Positions 55,037 through 63,828 of a stretch of 64,000 bases of DNA are shown here, piece after piece. The translations under genes and the position numbers were made by a program. A model generated the notes under the pieces. It worked only from the letters and a program-made list of their open reading frames with translations. It ran no database searches and was not told where the DNA came from. Position 1 is the stretch's first letter; each line of letters begins with the position of its first letter. The DNA comes from Actinomadura latina NBRC 106108 (GTDB taxonomy: Bacteria; Actinomycetota; Actinomycetes; Streptosporangiales; Streptosporangiaceae). Location: assembly GCF_001552195.1 (NCBI RefSeq), contig NZ_BCQS01000033.1:1-64000 (forward strand), given 5' to 3'.

Positions 55037-57967
55037 ATGCAGGGTCGTGCGGCGCGCGAGGCCGGAGGCTCCGGCAACGCTCCGCTGATCGGCCGACGGG
55101 ACGCGCTGCAGGAGATCGGCCGCGTCCTGGACGCGGCCGCGGGCGGCTACGGCTTCCTCGCCATGGTCGGCGAGCCCGGCGCCGGCAAGACACGGCTGCT
55201 GAACGAGCTCGCGGACGGCGCGATCGCGCGGGACCTGCCGTTCGTGGCGGGGCGCGCGGCCGAGTTCGAGCAGGAGATGCCGTTCGGCGCCGTGGTCGAC
55301 GCGCTCGACGACCGCCTCGAAGAGCGCACCCCGGCCCTGCCCCCGGGGGCGCTGCGGCTGCTCGGGACGGTGTTCCCCGCGCTGGCCGACCTCGCCGGCG
55401 ATGCGCCGCTGGCCTCGCCGGAGTCCCAGGTGGCGCGGTACCAGCTGCACCGGACCGTCCGGCATCTGCTGGAGGAGCTGGCCGAGCCGTCCGGGCTGGT
55501 GCTGATCCTGGACGACCTGCACTGGGCCGACGACGCGACGATCGAGCTGCTGGACCACCTGGTCCGGCACCCGCCGCGCGCGCGGGTGCTGGTCGCGGTC
55601 GCCTACCGGCCGGCGCAGGCGTCGCCGCGGCTGGCGGCGCTGGTGGACGCGGCCGGCCCGCAGGGCGTGCGGGTGGCGGTCGACCCGCTCACGCAGAGCG
55701 AGGTGCGCGAGTTCCTCGGCCCGGACGTCAGCCGGTCGCGGTGCGAGTCGCTGTTCAAGGCCAGCGGCGGCAACCCGTTCTACCTGGAGGCGCTGGCCAA
55801 GATGGACGCCGGCGCCGCGCCCGTGGCCGGCAACGGCCTGGACCGGCACTGGGAGAAGGGCATCGCGAACCTGACCGAGGTGCCGCCGGCGGTGCGGGCG
55901 GCGCTGCAGGTGGAGCTGAGCGCGCTGCCGCCGCAGGCGCTGGCGATGGCGCGCGGCGCCGCCGTCGCCGCCGACGTGTTCGAACCCGCCCTCGCCGCCG
56001 TCGCCGCGGAGATGGAGCCCGACGACGCGCTCACCGCGCTGGACGTGCTGACCGGCCACGACGTGGTGCGGCCCGCGCCGGGCGGCCGGTTCCGGTTCCG
56101 GCATCCGCTGGTCCGGCACATCGCCTACGCCTCGACGGCGGCGGGCTGGCGGATCGCGGCGCACTCGCGGGTCGCGGCGCGGCTCGCCGACCTGGGCGCC
56201 CCGGCGGCCGTCCGCGCCCACCACGTGGTGCGGTCGGCGCGGTTCGGCGACGCCGAGGCGATCCGGACGCTGGTGGAGGCCGCCCGCGTCGTCGCGCAGC
56301 AGGCGCCCGGCACCGCCGCGTACTGGCTGCAGGCCGCGCTGGACCTGATGCCCGACACCCCCGGCGACGCCTACCCCGACCGCGTCGAGCTGCTGGTCGA
56401 GCTGACCTTCATGCAGGCCGTCAGCGGCCGCGCCGAGGAGGGCCAGGAGACCGCCAGGACCCTGCTCGGGCTGCTGCCGCCGGGCGACATCGTCCGGCGC
56501 GCGCGGACCGTGCACATGTGCGCGATCATGGAGCGGCAGCTCGGCCGCATCCACGAGGCCCGCGCCATCGTCCTGGACGAGCTGCGCCGCATCACCGACC
56601 GGCAGACCCCCGAGGCGGTCCTGCTGCGGATCCGGCTGGTCGCCGACCGCATCCAGCGGATCGACACGCGCGGATCGCACGCGATCCTGGAGACGATCCC
56701 GGACAGCGCCCCCGGCTGGGGCCCGGGGCTGACGGCGGCCGTCGCGGCGATGCGCCCGATGGTCGCCTACGGGCGCGGCGAGGTCGAGGAGGCCATCGGC
56801 TACGCGCAGGCCGCCGACCAGCTGTTCTCCGCCGCGTCCGGCAACGACTTCGCCGACTGCCTGGACTGCTTCGCCTGGCTGGTGTTCGCCGAGTGCTTCC
56901 TCGGCATGTACGACGAGGCGCTGCGGCACGCCGAGCGGCTGGTGTCGATCACCCGGATGACCGGGCAGACGTTCATCCTGGGCTACATGCTGGCCGGGCA
57001 GTCCCGCGTCCTGGCGCTGCTGGGGCGGCTGGAGGAGGCCGCCGCCGCCGCCGACGAGGCCACCGCGGTCGGCCGCGACCTGCGCTCGCAGGAGGTCCTG
57101 GCCTACGGGCTGATCCAGCAGTGCCTGACCGCGTCCTGGATGGGCGACCACGAGCGCGCGCTGCGGGCCGGGGACGAGGCCGTCGCCAACGACACCGGCT
57201 CGGGCGAGTGGTGGACGCACATGGCGCACGTCGCCCGCGCCATCGCGGTGGTCAACGAGGGCCGGCTGGAGGAGGGCGCCACCGCGCTGATCCAGGCGTG
57301 CGGCACCGGCGACCAGGGCCTGGACTTCGGCACGCTCGGCAGCTGCGCCGAAGCCCTCGCCTGCGTCCGGGCGGCGCAGGACGACGCCGACGCCGCGAAC
57401 TGGGCCGACATCGCCGAGGCGATCGCCAACCCGGCGCTGACCGGCGACGTCGGCCTGGCCAGGCTGACCCGCGCGCACGCGCTGCGCGCCGGCGACCCGG
57501 CCGCGTCGGCGGCGCTGGCGGCGGAGGCCGCCGACCTGCTCACCAAGGCGGGGCGGCGGCCGGAGGCGGGCCGCGCCGAGCTGGCCGCCGGGCTCGCGCA
57601 CGCCGCCGCCGGCGACCGCACCGCGGCCCGGGAGCGGCTGCGCGCCGCCGCGGAGATCTTCGAGTCCTGCGGGATGTCGGGGCTGCACGCGCAGGTCGTC
57701 CGCGAGCAGCGCCGCCTCGGCGTCCGGGTGGCGTCCGCCGGCGCGGCCGCGAAGACCGGCAAGGCCGGGAAGGACCTGCCGTTCGGGCTGTCGCCGCGCG
57801 AGCACGAGATCGCGCTGCTGGTCGCCGACGGCCTCGGCAACCAGCGGATCGCCGAGCGGCTCTACCTCAGCGTCCGGACGGTCGAGACCCATCTGTCCCG
57901 CGTCTTCGCCAAGATCGGCGTCTCCTCGCGGGTCGGCGTCGCGACCGCTATGAACCGTTCCGAGTAG
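55037..57967 (+). CDS. LuxR-family regulator with AAA ATPase (LAL type)
   Basis: A 976-residue regulator. N-terminal ATPase: PLIGRRDALQEIGRVLDAA, Walker A GEPGAGKT near residue 45, Walker B LVLILDDLHWADD near 156. The middle 600 residues are helical, TPR-like repeats (for example RAEEGQETARTLLGLLPPGD). The C-terminal LuxR HTH is LSPREHEIALLVADGLGNQRIAERLYLSVRTVETHLSRVFAKIGVSSR. LAL proteins respond to small molecules such as ATP/maltose-type effectors. The ATG at 55037 has GGGA upstream; a GTG two codons earlier is possible. It precedes the hydrolase/GMC operon, a likely target. Confidence 0.9.
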   Translation: MQGRAAREAGGSGNAPLIGRRDALQEIGRVLDAAAGGYGFLAMVGEPGAGKTRLLNELADGAIARDLPFVAGRAAEFEQEMPFGAVVDALDDRLEERTPALPPGALRLLGTVFPALADLAGDAPLASPESQVARYQLHRTVRHLLEELAEPSGLVLILDDLHWADDATIELLDHLVRHPPRARVLVAVAYRPAQASPRLAALVDAAGPQGVRVAVDPLTQSEVREFLGPDVSRSRCESLFKASGGNPFYLEALAKMDAGAAPVAGNGLDRHWEKGIANLTEVPPAVRAALQVELSALPPQALAMARGAAVAADVFEPALAAVAAEMEPDDALTALDVLTGHDVVRPAPGGRFRFRHPLVRHIAYASTAAGWRIAAHSRVAARLADLGAPAAVRAHHVVRSARFGDAEAIRTLVEAARVVAQQAPGTAAYWLQAALDLMPDTPGDAYPDRVELLVELTFMQAVSGRAEEGQETARTLLGLLPPGDIVRRARTVHMCAIMERQLGRIHEARAIVLDELRRITDRQTPEAVLLRIRLVADRIQRIDTRGSHAILETIPDSAPGWGPGLTAAVAAMRPMVAYGRGEVEEAIGYAQAADQLFSAASGNDFADCLDCFAWLVFAECFLGMYDEALRHAERLVSITRMTGQTFILGYMLAGQSRVLALLGRLEEAAAAADEATAVGRDLRSQEVLAYGLIQQCLTASWMGDHERALRAGDEAVANDTGSGEWWTHMAHVARAIAVVNEGRLEEGATALIQACGTGDQGLDFGTLGSCAEALACVRAAQDDADAANWADIAEAIANPALTGDVGLARLTRAHALRAGDPAASAALAAEAADLLTKAGRRPEAGRAELAAGLAHAAAGDRTAARERLRAAAEIFESCGMSGLHAQVVREQRRLGVRVASAGAAAKTGKAGKDLPFGLSPREHEIALLVADGLGNQRIAERLYLSVRTVETHLSRVFAKIGVSSRVGVATAMNRSE

Positions 57968-57983
57968 AGCCGACTCTTACTTC

Positions 57984-58000
57984 ACGTACGTCCCGTACGT
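57984..58000. promoter_or_regulatory. TetR-like palindrome before the hydrolase/GMC operon
   Basis: ACGTACG-TCC-CGTACGT is a perfect 7-bp inverted repeat with a 3-bp spacer, 102 bp upstream of the hydrolase ATG. The nearby GTACGTAC and CACGTAAGTACG add half-sites. TetR-family operators often look like this; no TetR gene is adjacent. Confidence 0.55.
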
Positions 58001-58101
58001 ACTGCGGGCCCGCTCGCGCACGTAAGTACGGGTTCTCCACGATGCCGCGCCGATATCCGTGTTTGGCAAGGTTGGGGCGTCAGGAAGCGGAGGAGACGGA
58101 C

Positions 58102-59205
58102 ATGGATGAGCAGCGGATCGCGCGCTTCACGCACGCGGGCGTCGCCGACGCCGAGATCTCCGTGCATCCCTTCGCGACCGGCGACGGGCTGGGCCTGAAC
58201 CTGACCCGGTTCCGCCGCGCCGGCGCCGACCGCGGCGACGACACCGTCCTGCTGGTGCACGGCCTGACGACGTCCAGCGACATGTACATCATGCCGGAGC
58301 ACGCCAACATGGTGAACTTCCTGCACGACGCCGGGTTCGGCGACGTGTGGGCCGTGGACCTGCGCATCAGCGGGCGGTTCCCCTACAACTCCGAGATGCA
58401 GCGCCACAACCTCGACTCCCTCGCGCTCTGGGACCACCCGGCGGCGCTCGCCGAGCTGCGCCGCCACATCGGCGACAGGCGCCTCCACGTGATCACGCAC
58501 TGCGTGGGCTCGATCTCGTTCGCGATGGCGCTGTTCGCCGGCACCGTCACCGGCGTCACCAGCCTGGTCTGCAACAGCGTCGCGCTGACCCCCCGGACCC
58601 CGGCCTGGTCGAGGATCAAGCTCGGCTACGGGCCCGCGCTGATGGAGTACGTCGTGGGGCCCTGCCACCTGGACCCGAGGTACGGGACCGCGCCGGTCAT
58701 GACGCGCGGCTGGATGCTCGCCAAGGCGGTCGCGCCGTTCCACCGCGACTGCGCCGAGCCCGCCTGCCACATGCTCAGCTTCATGTGGGGCGGCGGCAAA
58801 CCGATCTTCACGCACGAGAAGATGTCGCCGGTCACCCACGGCCGGTTGCCCGACCTGTTCGGGGCCTGCAACGTCAACTACTACCGGCACCTCCACGCGA
58901 TGGTGAAGGCCGGCCGCGCGGTGAAGTACGACCGCCGCGACCCGCGCTTCGCCGCCCTGCCGGACGACTACCTGTCGCGCGCCGCCTCGGTCACGACGCC
59001 GATCCTGTTCCTCACCGGAGACCGCAACCACGTGTTCACCGACTCCAACATCGTCTGCCACCGCACGCTCGAAGAGGCCGCGCCCGGCCTGCACGAGCTG
59101 GCGATCCTGCCCGGCTACGGCCACCAGGACCCGTTCATGGGCCGGTACGCCGATACCGAGGTGTTCCCGCAGGTCGTCGACTTCCTCAAGCGGAAGGCGG
59201 GGTGA
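58102..59205 (+). CDS. Alpha/beta hydrolase with cysteine nucleophile
   Basis: A 367-residue cytosolic alpha/beta-hydrolase-fold protein. TVLLVHGLTTSSDMY is the oxyanion region. At the nucleophile elbow, where most members have GxSxG, it reads THCVGS with Cys134; Asp307 (LTGDRNHVF) and His341 (LPGYGHQDPF) complete a Cys-Asp-His triad. A Cys nucleophile is rare, as in dienelactone hydrolase. GGAGGAG precedes the ATG. It is followed after 5 bp by a GMC oxidoreductase; related hydrolase-oxidase pairs occur in cholesterol-oxidase-like loci of actinobacteria. The substrate is unknown; a sterol or lipid ester or lactone is possible. Confidence 0.82.
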   Translation: MDEQRIARFTHAGVADAEISVHPFATGDGLGLNLTRFRRAGADRGDDTVLLVHGLTTSSDMYIMPEHANMVNFLHDAGFGDVWAVDLRISGRFPYNSEMQRHNLDSLALWDHPAALAELRRHIGDRRLHVITHCVGSISFAMALFAGTVTGVTSLVCNSVALTPRTPAWSRIKLGYGPALMEYVVGPCHLDPRYGTAPVMTRGWMLAKAVAPFHRDCAEPACHMLSFMWGGGKPIFTHEKMSPVTHGRLPDLFGACNVNYYRHLHAMVKAGRAVKYDRRDPRFAALPDDYLSRAASVTTPILFLTGDRNHVFTDSNIVCHRTLEEAAPGLHELAILPGYGHQDPFMGRYADTEVFPQVVDFLKRKAG

Positions 59206-59210
59206 TCCTC

Positions 59211-61646
59211 ATGGAGCATGCCGACACGGTCGTCGTCGGGTCCGGGTTCGGCGGATCCGTCGCGGCCTACCGGCTGGCGGAGGCCGGCGAGTCGGTCGTC
59301 CTGCTGGAGCGCGGGCAGCCGTACCCGCCGGGCACCTTCCCCCGCTCCCCCGCCCAGATGGGACGGGCGTTCTGGGACCCGGCCGAGGGCCTGTACGGGA
59401 TGTTCGACGTCTGGAGCTTCAAGGGCTGCGACTCCGTCGTGTCGGCCGGGCTCGGCGGCGGGTCGCTGATCTACGCGAACGTGCTGCTGCGCAAGGACGA
59501 GCACTGGTTCGTCAACGACCGCCCGGACGGCGGCCACGACCCGTGGCCGATCACCCGCGCCGACCTCGACCCGCACTACGACGCCGTCGAGCGAATGCTG
59601 GGCGCGACGCCGTACCCGCTGGAGCAGGTGCCGTTCGACGACACCCCGAAGTCGCACGCGATGCAGGACGCGGCGGCCGAGCTGGGCCTGGAGATCTCGC
59701 TGCCGCCGCTCGCGGTCAGCTTCGCCTCCCGTCCCGGCGGCACGCCCGGCCTCAGCCTGCCGATCGCCGACGCCGGCTACGGCAACATCCACGGCGAGGT
59801 CCACGGCGCCGCACGGCGGACGTGCAAGCTGTGCGGCGAGTGCGACATCGGCTGCAACGAGGGCGCCAAGAACAGCCTCGACCACACCTACCTGTCGGCG
59901 GCGGCGCACCACGGCGCCGACATCCGCACCTCCCGCGAGGTGAAGGCGATCCGGCCGCGGCCGGGCGGCGGGTACGAGGTCGACTACGTCCACCACGCCG
60001 ACCTGACCGCGAAGAAGAGCCGCCCGCCCGTCCGGACGATCTCCTGCGACCGGCTGATCCTCGGCGCCGGCGCCTACGGCACCACGTACCTGCTGCTGAA
60101 GTCGCGGGCGGCGTTCCCGGGCCTGTCCGCGGCGCTCGGCACCCGGTTCAGCGGCAACGGCGACCTGCTGACGTTCCTGCTGCGCGCCAAGGACCGCAAC
60201 CGGGTCCGGCCGCTGAACGCCAGCCGCGGGCCCGTGATCACCAGCGCGATCCGGCTGCCGGACGAACTGGACGGCGTGCCCGGCGCGGGCCGCGGCGCCT
60301 ACATCCAGGACGGCGGCTACCCCGGCTTCACCGACTGGATCGTCGACAGCCTCGACCTCGGCAACGACTTCGAACGCGCCGTGAAGTTCCTGTGGAACCG
60401 GTTCACCGAGTTCTTCAAGGACGCGCCCGACACGAACCTGTCCAAGGAGATCGCGGACCTGATCGGCGACGGCGCCCTCACGGTCAGCTCGCTGCCGCTG
60501 CTCGGCATGGGCCGCGACAGCGCCGACGGGCGGCTGCACCTGAGGGGCGGGCGGCTCGTCGCCGACTGGGACGCCGAGACCAGCGAGGCGCTGTTCAACC
60601 GCGTCCGCAAGACGATGCAGGGGATCGCGGACGTGCTCGGCGCCGACTACCACGACAACCCGATGTGGTTCCGCAAGCGCATCATCACCGTCCATCCGCT
60701 GGGCGGCGCCCCCATGGGGGGCCACCCGGGCGAAGGCGTCTGCGACGCCTTCGGGGAGGTGTTCGGGTTCCCGGGCCTCTACATCGCCGACGGGGCGGCG
60801 ATGCCGGGGCCGGTGGGCCCGAACCCCTCGCTCACCATCGCCGCGCACGCCGACCGGCTGGCGACGCGGCTGCTGGAGGACGCGTCCGCACAAGGGCGTG
60901 CGGCCGGGTCCGCCACCGCCCCGTCTGCCACGGGGGCCGAGCCGGCCGGGGGGGCCGGCTCGCTCGGCGGGGCGGGGAACGGCTCGATGTACGGCCCGTC
61001 TTCAGGGGGCCGCGGCGGGACACGGGGACCGTCCGCCGCGGCTGCGGGCCGTACGTCGCTGTCGTTCACCGAGGAGATGAAGGGGTTCGTCACCTACGGG
61101 GAGGCCGACGCGCGGATCGGCGAGCTGGCGGAGGGGCGCCGGCCCCTGTCGTTCCGGCTGACGATCACCGCGGACGACACCGACCGCTTCCTCGCCGAGC
61201 CGGGCCACGAGGCGAAGGCCGAGGGGTGGATCGACGCGGGCGGGCACGGGGGCCGCTGCCCGGTCGAGCGGGGCACGTTCAACCTGTTCGTCGCGGACGG
61301 CGCCGACGACCGGCGGCTGATGCGGTACCGGCTGCTCTACACCGACGGCGAGGACCGGCGGCGGACGCTGAGCGGGCACAAGAACGTCCTGCACGGGCCG
61401 CCGACGCGGATCTGGCCGGACACGTCCACGCTCTACGTGCGGCTGCTGGACGGCCACGTCGGCGCGGACGAGGAGGACGGCGCGGACGTCGTCGCGGCGG
61501 GCGTGCTGCACATCCAGCTGACCGACTTCGCGCGGCAGCTGACGACGTTCCGCACGTCCGGCCCGGACGGGGCGGGCAAGCTCCTCGACTTCGGCAGGTT
61601 CTTCGCCGGGGAGCTGTGGGAGGTGTACGGCCCGGACCCCGTCTGA
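59211..61646 (+). CDS. GMC oxidoreductase with Cys cluster and fused C-terminal domain
   Basis: An 811-residue flavoprotein. Residues about 5-545 are a GMC-type FAD oxidoreductase: TVVVGSGFGGSVAAYRLAEAG, SAGLGGGSLIYANVLL, late HPLGGAPMGG and VGPNPSLTIAAHADRLATRLL. Cysteines 205, 208, 211 and 215 in CKLCGECDIGC form C-x2-C-x2-C-x3-C, suggestive of an iron-sulfur or metal site. A Gly/Ala-rich linker (about 560-615) leads to a 190-residue C-terminal domain (SLSFTEEMKGFVTYGEADAR, later GTFNLFVADGADDRRLMRYRL), probably beta-rich, that I cannot name. ATG 59211 or GTG 59202 (overlapping the hydrolase stop) may start it. Resembles ChoD-like oxidases. Confidence 0.85.
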   Translation: MEHADTVVVGSGFGGSVAAYRLAEAGESVVLLERGQPYPPGTFPRSPAQMGRAFWDPAEGLYGMFDVWSFKGCDSVVSAGLGGGSLIYANVLLRKDEHWFVNDRPDGGHDPWPITRADLDPHYDAVERMLGATPYPLEQVPFDDTPKSHAMQDAAAELGLEISLPPLAVSFASRPGGTPGLSLPIADAGYGNIHGEVHGAARRTCKLCGECDIGCNEGAKNSLDHTYLSAAAHHGADIRTSREVKAIRPRPGGGYEVDYVHHADLTAKKSRPPVRTISCDRLILGAGAYGTTYLLLKSRAAFPGLSAALGTRFSGNGDLLTFLLRAKDRNRVRPLNASRGPVITSAIRLPDELDGVPGAGRGAYIQDGGYPGFTDWIVDSLDLGNDFERAVKFLWNRFTEFFKDAPDTNLSKEIADLIGDGALTVSSLPLLGMGRDSADGRLHLRGGRLVADWDAETSEALFNRVRKTMQGIADVLGADYHDNPMWFRKRIITVHPLGGAPMGGHPGEGVCDAFGEVFGFPGLYIADGAAMPGPVGPNPSLTIAAHADRLATRLLEDASAQGRAAGSATAPSATGAEPAGGAGSLGGAGNGSMYGPSSGGRGGTRGPSAAAAGRTSLSFTEEMKGFVTYGEADARIGELAEGRRPLSFRLTITADDTDRFLAEPGHEAKAEGWIDAGGHGGRCPVERGTFNLFVADGADDRRLMRYRLLYTDGEDRRRTLSGHKNVLHGPPTRIWPDTSTLYVRLLDGHVGADEEDGADVVAAGVLHIQLTDFARQLTTFRTSGPDGAGKLLDFGRFFAGELWEVYGPDPV

Positions 61647-61672
61647 GCGGGGTCCGAAGGGGGGCCAGGTTC

Positions 61673-61752
61673 GTGCAGGCCGAGGGAACTGCGGGGTGCT
61701 CTCGGCCTGCACCTTTTCGCCGGAGGCCGTGCGGGGGGTCGCGCGGCCTCCG
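61673..61752. terminator. Two terminator hairpins between convergent genes
   Basis: GTGCAGGCCGAG (61673-61684) pairs with CTCGGCCTGCAC (61701-61712), followed by CTTTT; then CGGAGGCCG (61721-61729) pairs with CGGCCTCCG (61744-61752). They separate the GMC gene from the SRPBCC gene. A smaller stem, GGACCCC/GGGGTCC, surrounds the GMC stop at 61634-61655. Confidence 0.85.
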
Positions 61753-61770
61753 GCCTTCTCCCGTGTCGTC

Positions 61771-62220
61771 CTAGATGTCGCCGGCCAGGCGGGCGGGGCA
61801 GTCGGCCGGGCAGTGCTCGAGGTGCGCGGGCAGCCGGCGGACGAACGTCTTCAGCATCAGCCCCAGCGCGAACCCCACCAGCGGGCGGGTGCCGGGGATC
61901 AGCGGCTCGAACGCCGCCTCCCAGCGGATACCGGTGCCGGAGTCGCGGGCCTCCAGGTACACGTCCGAGCGGTAGCGGCGCACCGGCAGCCCCGACAGGG
62001 CGATGTAGCCGAAGTGCGAGTACGGCTCGTAGGCGACGGTCTGCTCGCTGGCGGGCCAGATCTTCTTGACCGTCCCGACGCCGTAGGCGGTGGTGTCGCC
62101 CTTGCGCACCTGCTTGGCGGGTGTGGGGAACCTGCCCCAAGCACCCCACGCCTCCGGGACGGCCAGGTGCCGGAACACCTCTTCGGGCGTGGCGCTGGTG
62201 GTGGCGGTGGCCTGGATCAT
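61771..62220 (-). CDS. SRPBCC (START-like) domain protein
   Basis: A 149-residue protein of the polyketide-cyclase/SRPBCC fold: IQATATTSATPEEVFRHLAVPEAWGAWGRFPTP is the N-terminal helix-grip start, followed by beta strands (VKKIWPASEQTVAYEPYSHFGYIAL, then GIRWEAAFEPLIPGTRPLVG) and a C-terminal helix containing LMLKTFVRRLPAHLEH. Members bind hydrophobic ligands. The ATG at 62220 has a GTG just before it; both are plausible. It lies 42 bp after the PPOX gene on the same strand. Confidence 0.8.
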   Translation of the reverse strand: MIQATATTSATPEEVFRHLAVPEAWGAWGRFPTPAKQVRKGDTTAYGVGTVKKIWPASEQTVAYEPYSHFGYIALSGLPVRRYRSDVYLEARDSGTGIRWEAAFEPLIPGTRPLVGFALGLMLKTFVRRLPAHLEHCPADCPARLAGDI

Positions 62221-62262
62221 CACCGAACCGTAGCCACCCGCGCACCACCCGCACAAGGATTG

Positions 62263-62688
62263 TCAGCTCGCGTGCCCGTAGAGGCGCTCGACGTGGAGGC
62301 GGATGACGAGGCGGCCGTCGGCGACCATGACGCGCCGGTAGTCGTCCCAGTCGGGGTGCTCGCCGCGGATGTCGCGGTACACCTCCACCAGTTCCTCGAC
62401 GGCGGCGTCGTGCGGGTCGGCGGCGACCGCGGACAGCTCGGCGCTGCCTTCGGCGACGGCGTAGGACCAGCCGTCCTGCGAGCTGACGTGCAGGCTGGCG
62501 CGCGGGTCGCGGGCCAGGTTGCGGGCCTTGGCGCGGTCGGCGGTGACGGAGATCCGGACGAGCCGGCGGTCCTCGTCGAAGTGGTAGTTGATGTTGGACA
62601 GCTGCGGCCGCCCGTCCCGCTTCAGCGTGGCCAGGACCCCGAGGTCCCGGTCCTTCAGCAGCTTCACCAGCGCCGCGTCGTCCGCCAT
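62263..62688 (-). CDS. PPOX-class F420-dependent oxidoreductase
   Basis: A 141-residue split-barrel flavin/F420-binding protein: LVKLLKDRDLGVLATLKRDGRPQLSNINYHFDEDRRLVRISVT is the cofactor barrel start; DGWSYAVAEGSAEL and WDDYRRVMVADGRLVIRLHVERLYGH follow the family pattern. Its length is that of actinobacterial PPOX-class F420H2-dependent reductases (Rv1155/Rv2607 type). The ATG at 62688 has CTGGAGG upstream. It probably reduces an unsaturated metabolite or quinone. Confidence 0.85.
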   Translation of the reverse strand: MADDAALVKLLKDRDLGVLATLKRDGRPQLSNINYHFDEDRRLVRISVTADRAKARNLARDPRASLHVSSQDGWSYAVAEGSAELSAVAADPHDAAVEELVEVYRDIRGEHPDWDDYRRVMVADGRLVIRLHVERLYGHAS

Positions 62689-62756
62689 CGTCCGCCTCCA
62701 GGGAGAGAGATCCGCTTTCCCTGCCACAACCGCCGCCCGCCCTGATCCCTTCCCGG

Positions 62757-63491
62757 TCAGCGCGCCGCCGCGGCCGGGAGGGGCAGGACGCGGGCGTGCG
62801 GGGGCGCCCCGGCCTCGGGACGGGGAGCCGGGACGGCGGCGGGGCCGCCCCGCTCGCCGTCCGAGCCCGCCTCCCGGTGCGCGGCGCGGCGGGCGGCGCG
62901 CCCGGTGTGGACGTGGCCGGTGTGGACGTGGCCGCGGAACACCGCGCCCTTCGCGGTGACCTTGACCGCCTGGAAGTCGCCCGGCGGCAGCGCGCAGAAC
63001 CCGGTCCGGACGACGTCGTCGAACAGCGAGTCCGACACGACGTAGGCCAGGTCGCGCGCCGGGTCGCCGGTCAGCAGCCGGCGCAGCGGCCCCGCGTCCA
63101 GCAGCCGCTGGACGACGATGGGCGCGTCGCCGGCGGGCCCGAACGGCCCGGCCGTCAGCGTGCCGTGGTGCAGCGCGAGCCGGACCCGGAGCCGGAACCG
63201 GCCGGCGTCCCGGTTGGTCTCGCGCAGCGCCTCGCCGAGGCCGATGACGAAGTCGCCGGCGACCGGCGCGGGGTCGACCCCCTCCGGCAGCGTGGCGAGT
63301 TCGCCGTCCCCGCCGACCTGCTTGGCCCAGCCGGCCCGGTCGAGGCCGACGCCGCGCGCCGCGCGGTCGAGCGCGTCCGACAGCTGCCGCTGCGCGAGCA
63401 GCTGCTCGCGCACGTCGCGCTTGCTGTACCCCTGGATGTCCACCGCCACCAGCAGGCGGTAGCTGAGCTGTGCTTCCCCGTTTCCTTCCAC
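62757..63491 (-). CDS. Nucleotidyl-cyclase-like protein
   Basis: A 244-residue protein resembling a class III nucleotidyl cyclase domain: LLVAVDIQGYSKRDVREQLLAQRQL carries the first metal Asp, and WAKQVGGDGELATLP the GDG with the second; LRVRLALHHGTLTAGPFGPAG and DAPIVVQRLLDAGPLRRLL continue the domain. The C-terminal 60 residues are His/Arg/Pro-rich, with a duplicated GHVHT encoded by a 15-bp direct repeat (62904-62933). The GTG at 63491, with GAGGGGCGGGA upstream, was chosen because codon bias is normal only from there. No effector gene is adjacent, so a role in immunity is speculative. Confidence 0.65.
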   Translation of the reverse strand: MEGNGEAQLSYRLLVAVDIQGYSKRDVREQLLAQRQLSDALDRAARGVGLDRAGWAKQVGGDGELATLPEGVDPAPVAGDFVIGLGEALRETNRDAGRFRLRVRLALHHGTLTAGPFGPAGDAPIVVQRLLDAGPLRRLLTGDPARDLAYVVSDSLFDDVVRTGFCALPPGDFQAVKVTAKGAVFRGHVHTGHVHTGRAARRAAHREAGSDGERGGPAAVPAPRPEAGAPPHARVLPLPAAAAR

Positions 63492-63828
63492 TGTGCCGAT
63501 CCCGCCCCTCGGTCCTGTCTGGGCAAATGGGCCTGATGCCCGCATTCGCTCCAATGCCTGGAGTGAGCGTCGCCCCGGCTGAGGACTCCCTGATGGGGAT
63601 CGTGTCGCCATCGTCACGCCCCCTTGGACGCGGCATGGTGACCGCCCGCGCCGGAGGTAAGGAAAAGGTGGCGAACTAGTTAGGGATGAACTGGAAAATC
63701 CACCTCAAACCGGTCTCGGTTGAACCGGGCGGCCCCGGTATCGCGTACTGCCTCCCAGCGTGACACCCGACACACGGTCACCGCGTCGATCCGCCCCGCA
63801 CCGCCCCCGCACCCGCCCGGAGACCCCG
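63492..63828. other. Divergent intergenic region
   Basis: This 337-bp gap lies between the cyclase-like gene (minus) and the sigma-factor gene (plus). Third-position bias and ORFs give no convincing gene; there are AT-rich patches around 63655-63725 (including AACTAGTTAG) that may hold promoters. The short inverted repeat ACCGGT/ACCGG around 63708-63733 is too weak to assign. Confidence 0.5.

Noticed and set aside
60890..61060. Gene fusion or frameshift boundary inside the GMC gene
   Set aside because: The stretch is a low-complexity Gly/Ala/Ser linker with local palindromes, but the reading frame stays open and biased on both sides, so a linker is the simpler reading.
62757..63491. Complete Pycsar anti-phage system
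   Set aside because: No effector (membrane, TIR or nuclease) gene lies beside the cyclase-like gene within the window.
63470..63679. Small plus-strand gene upstream of the sigma factor
   Set aside because: The frame has no ribosome site, ordinary-looking composition only by GC content, and overlaps the N-terminus of the opposite gene.
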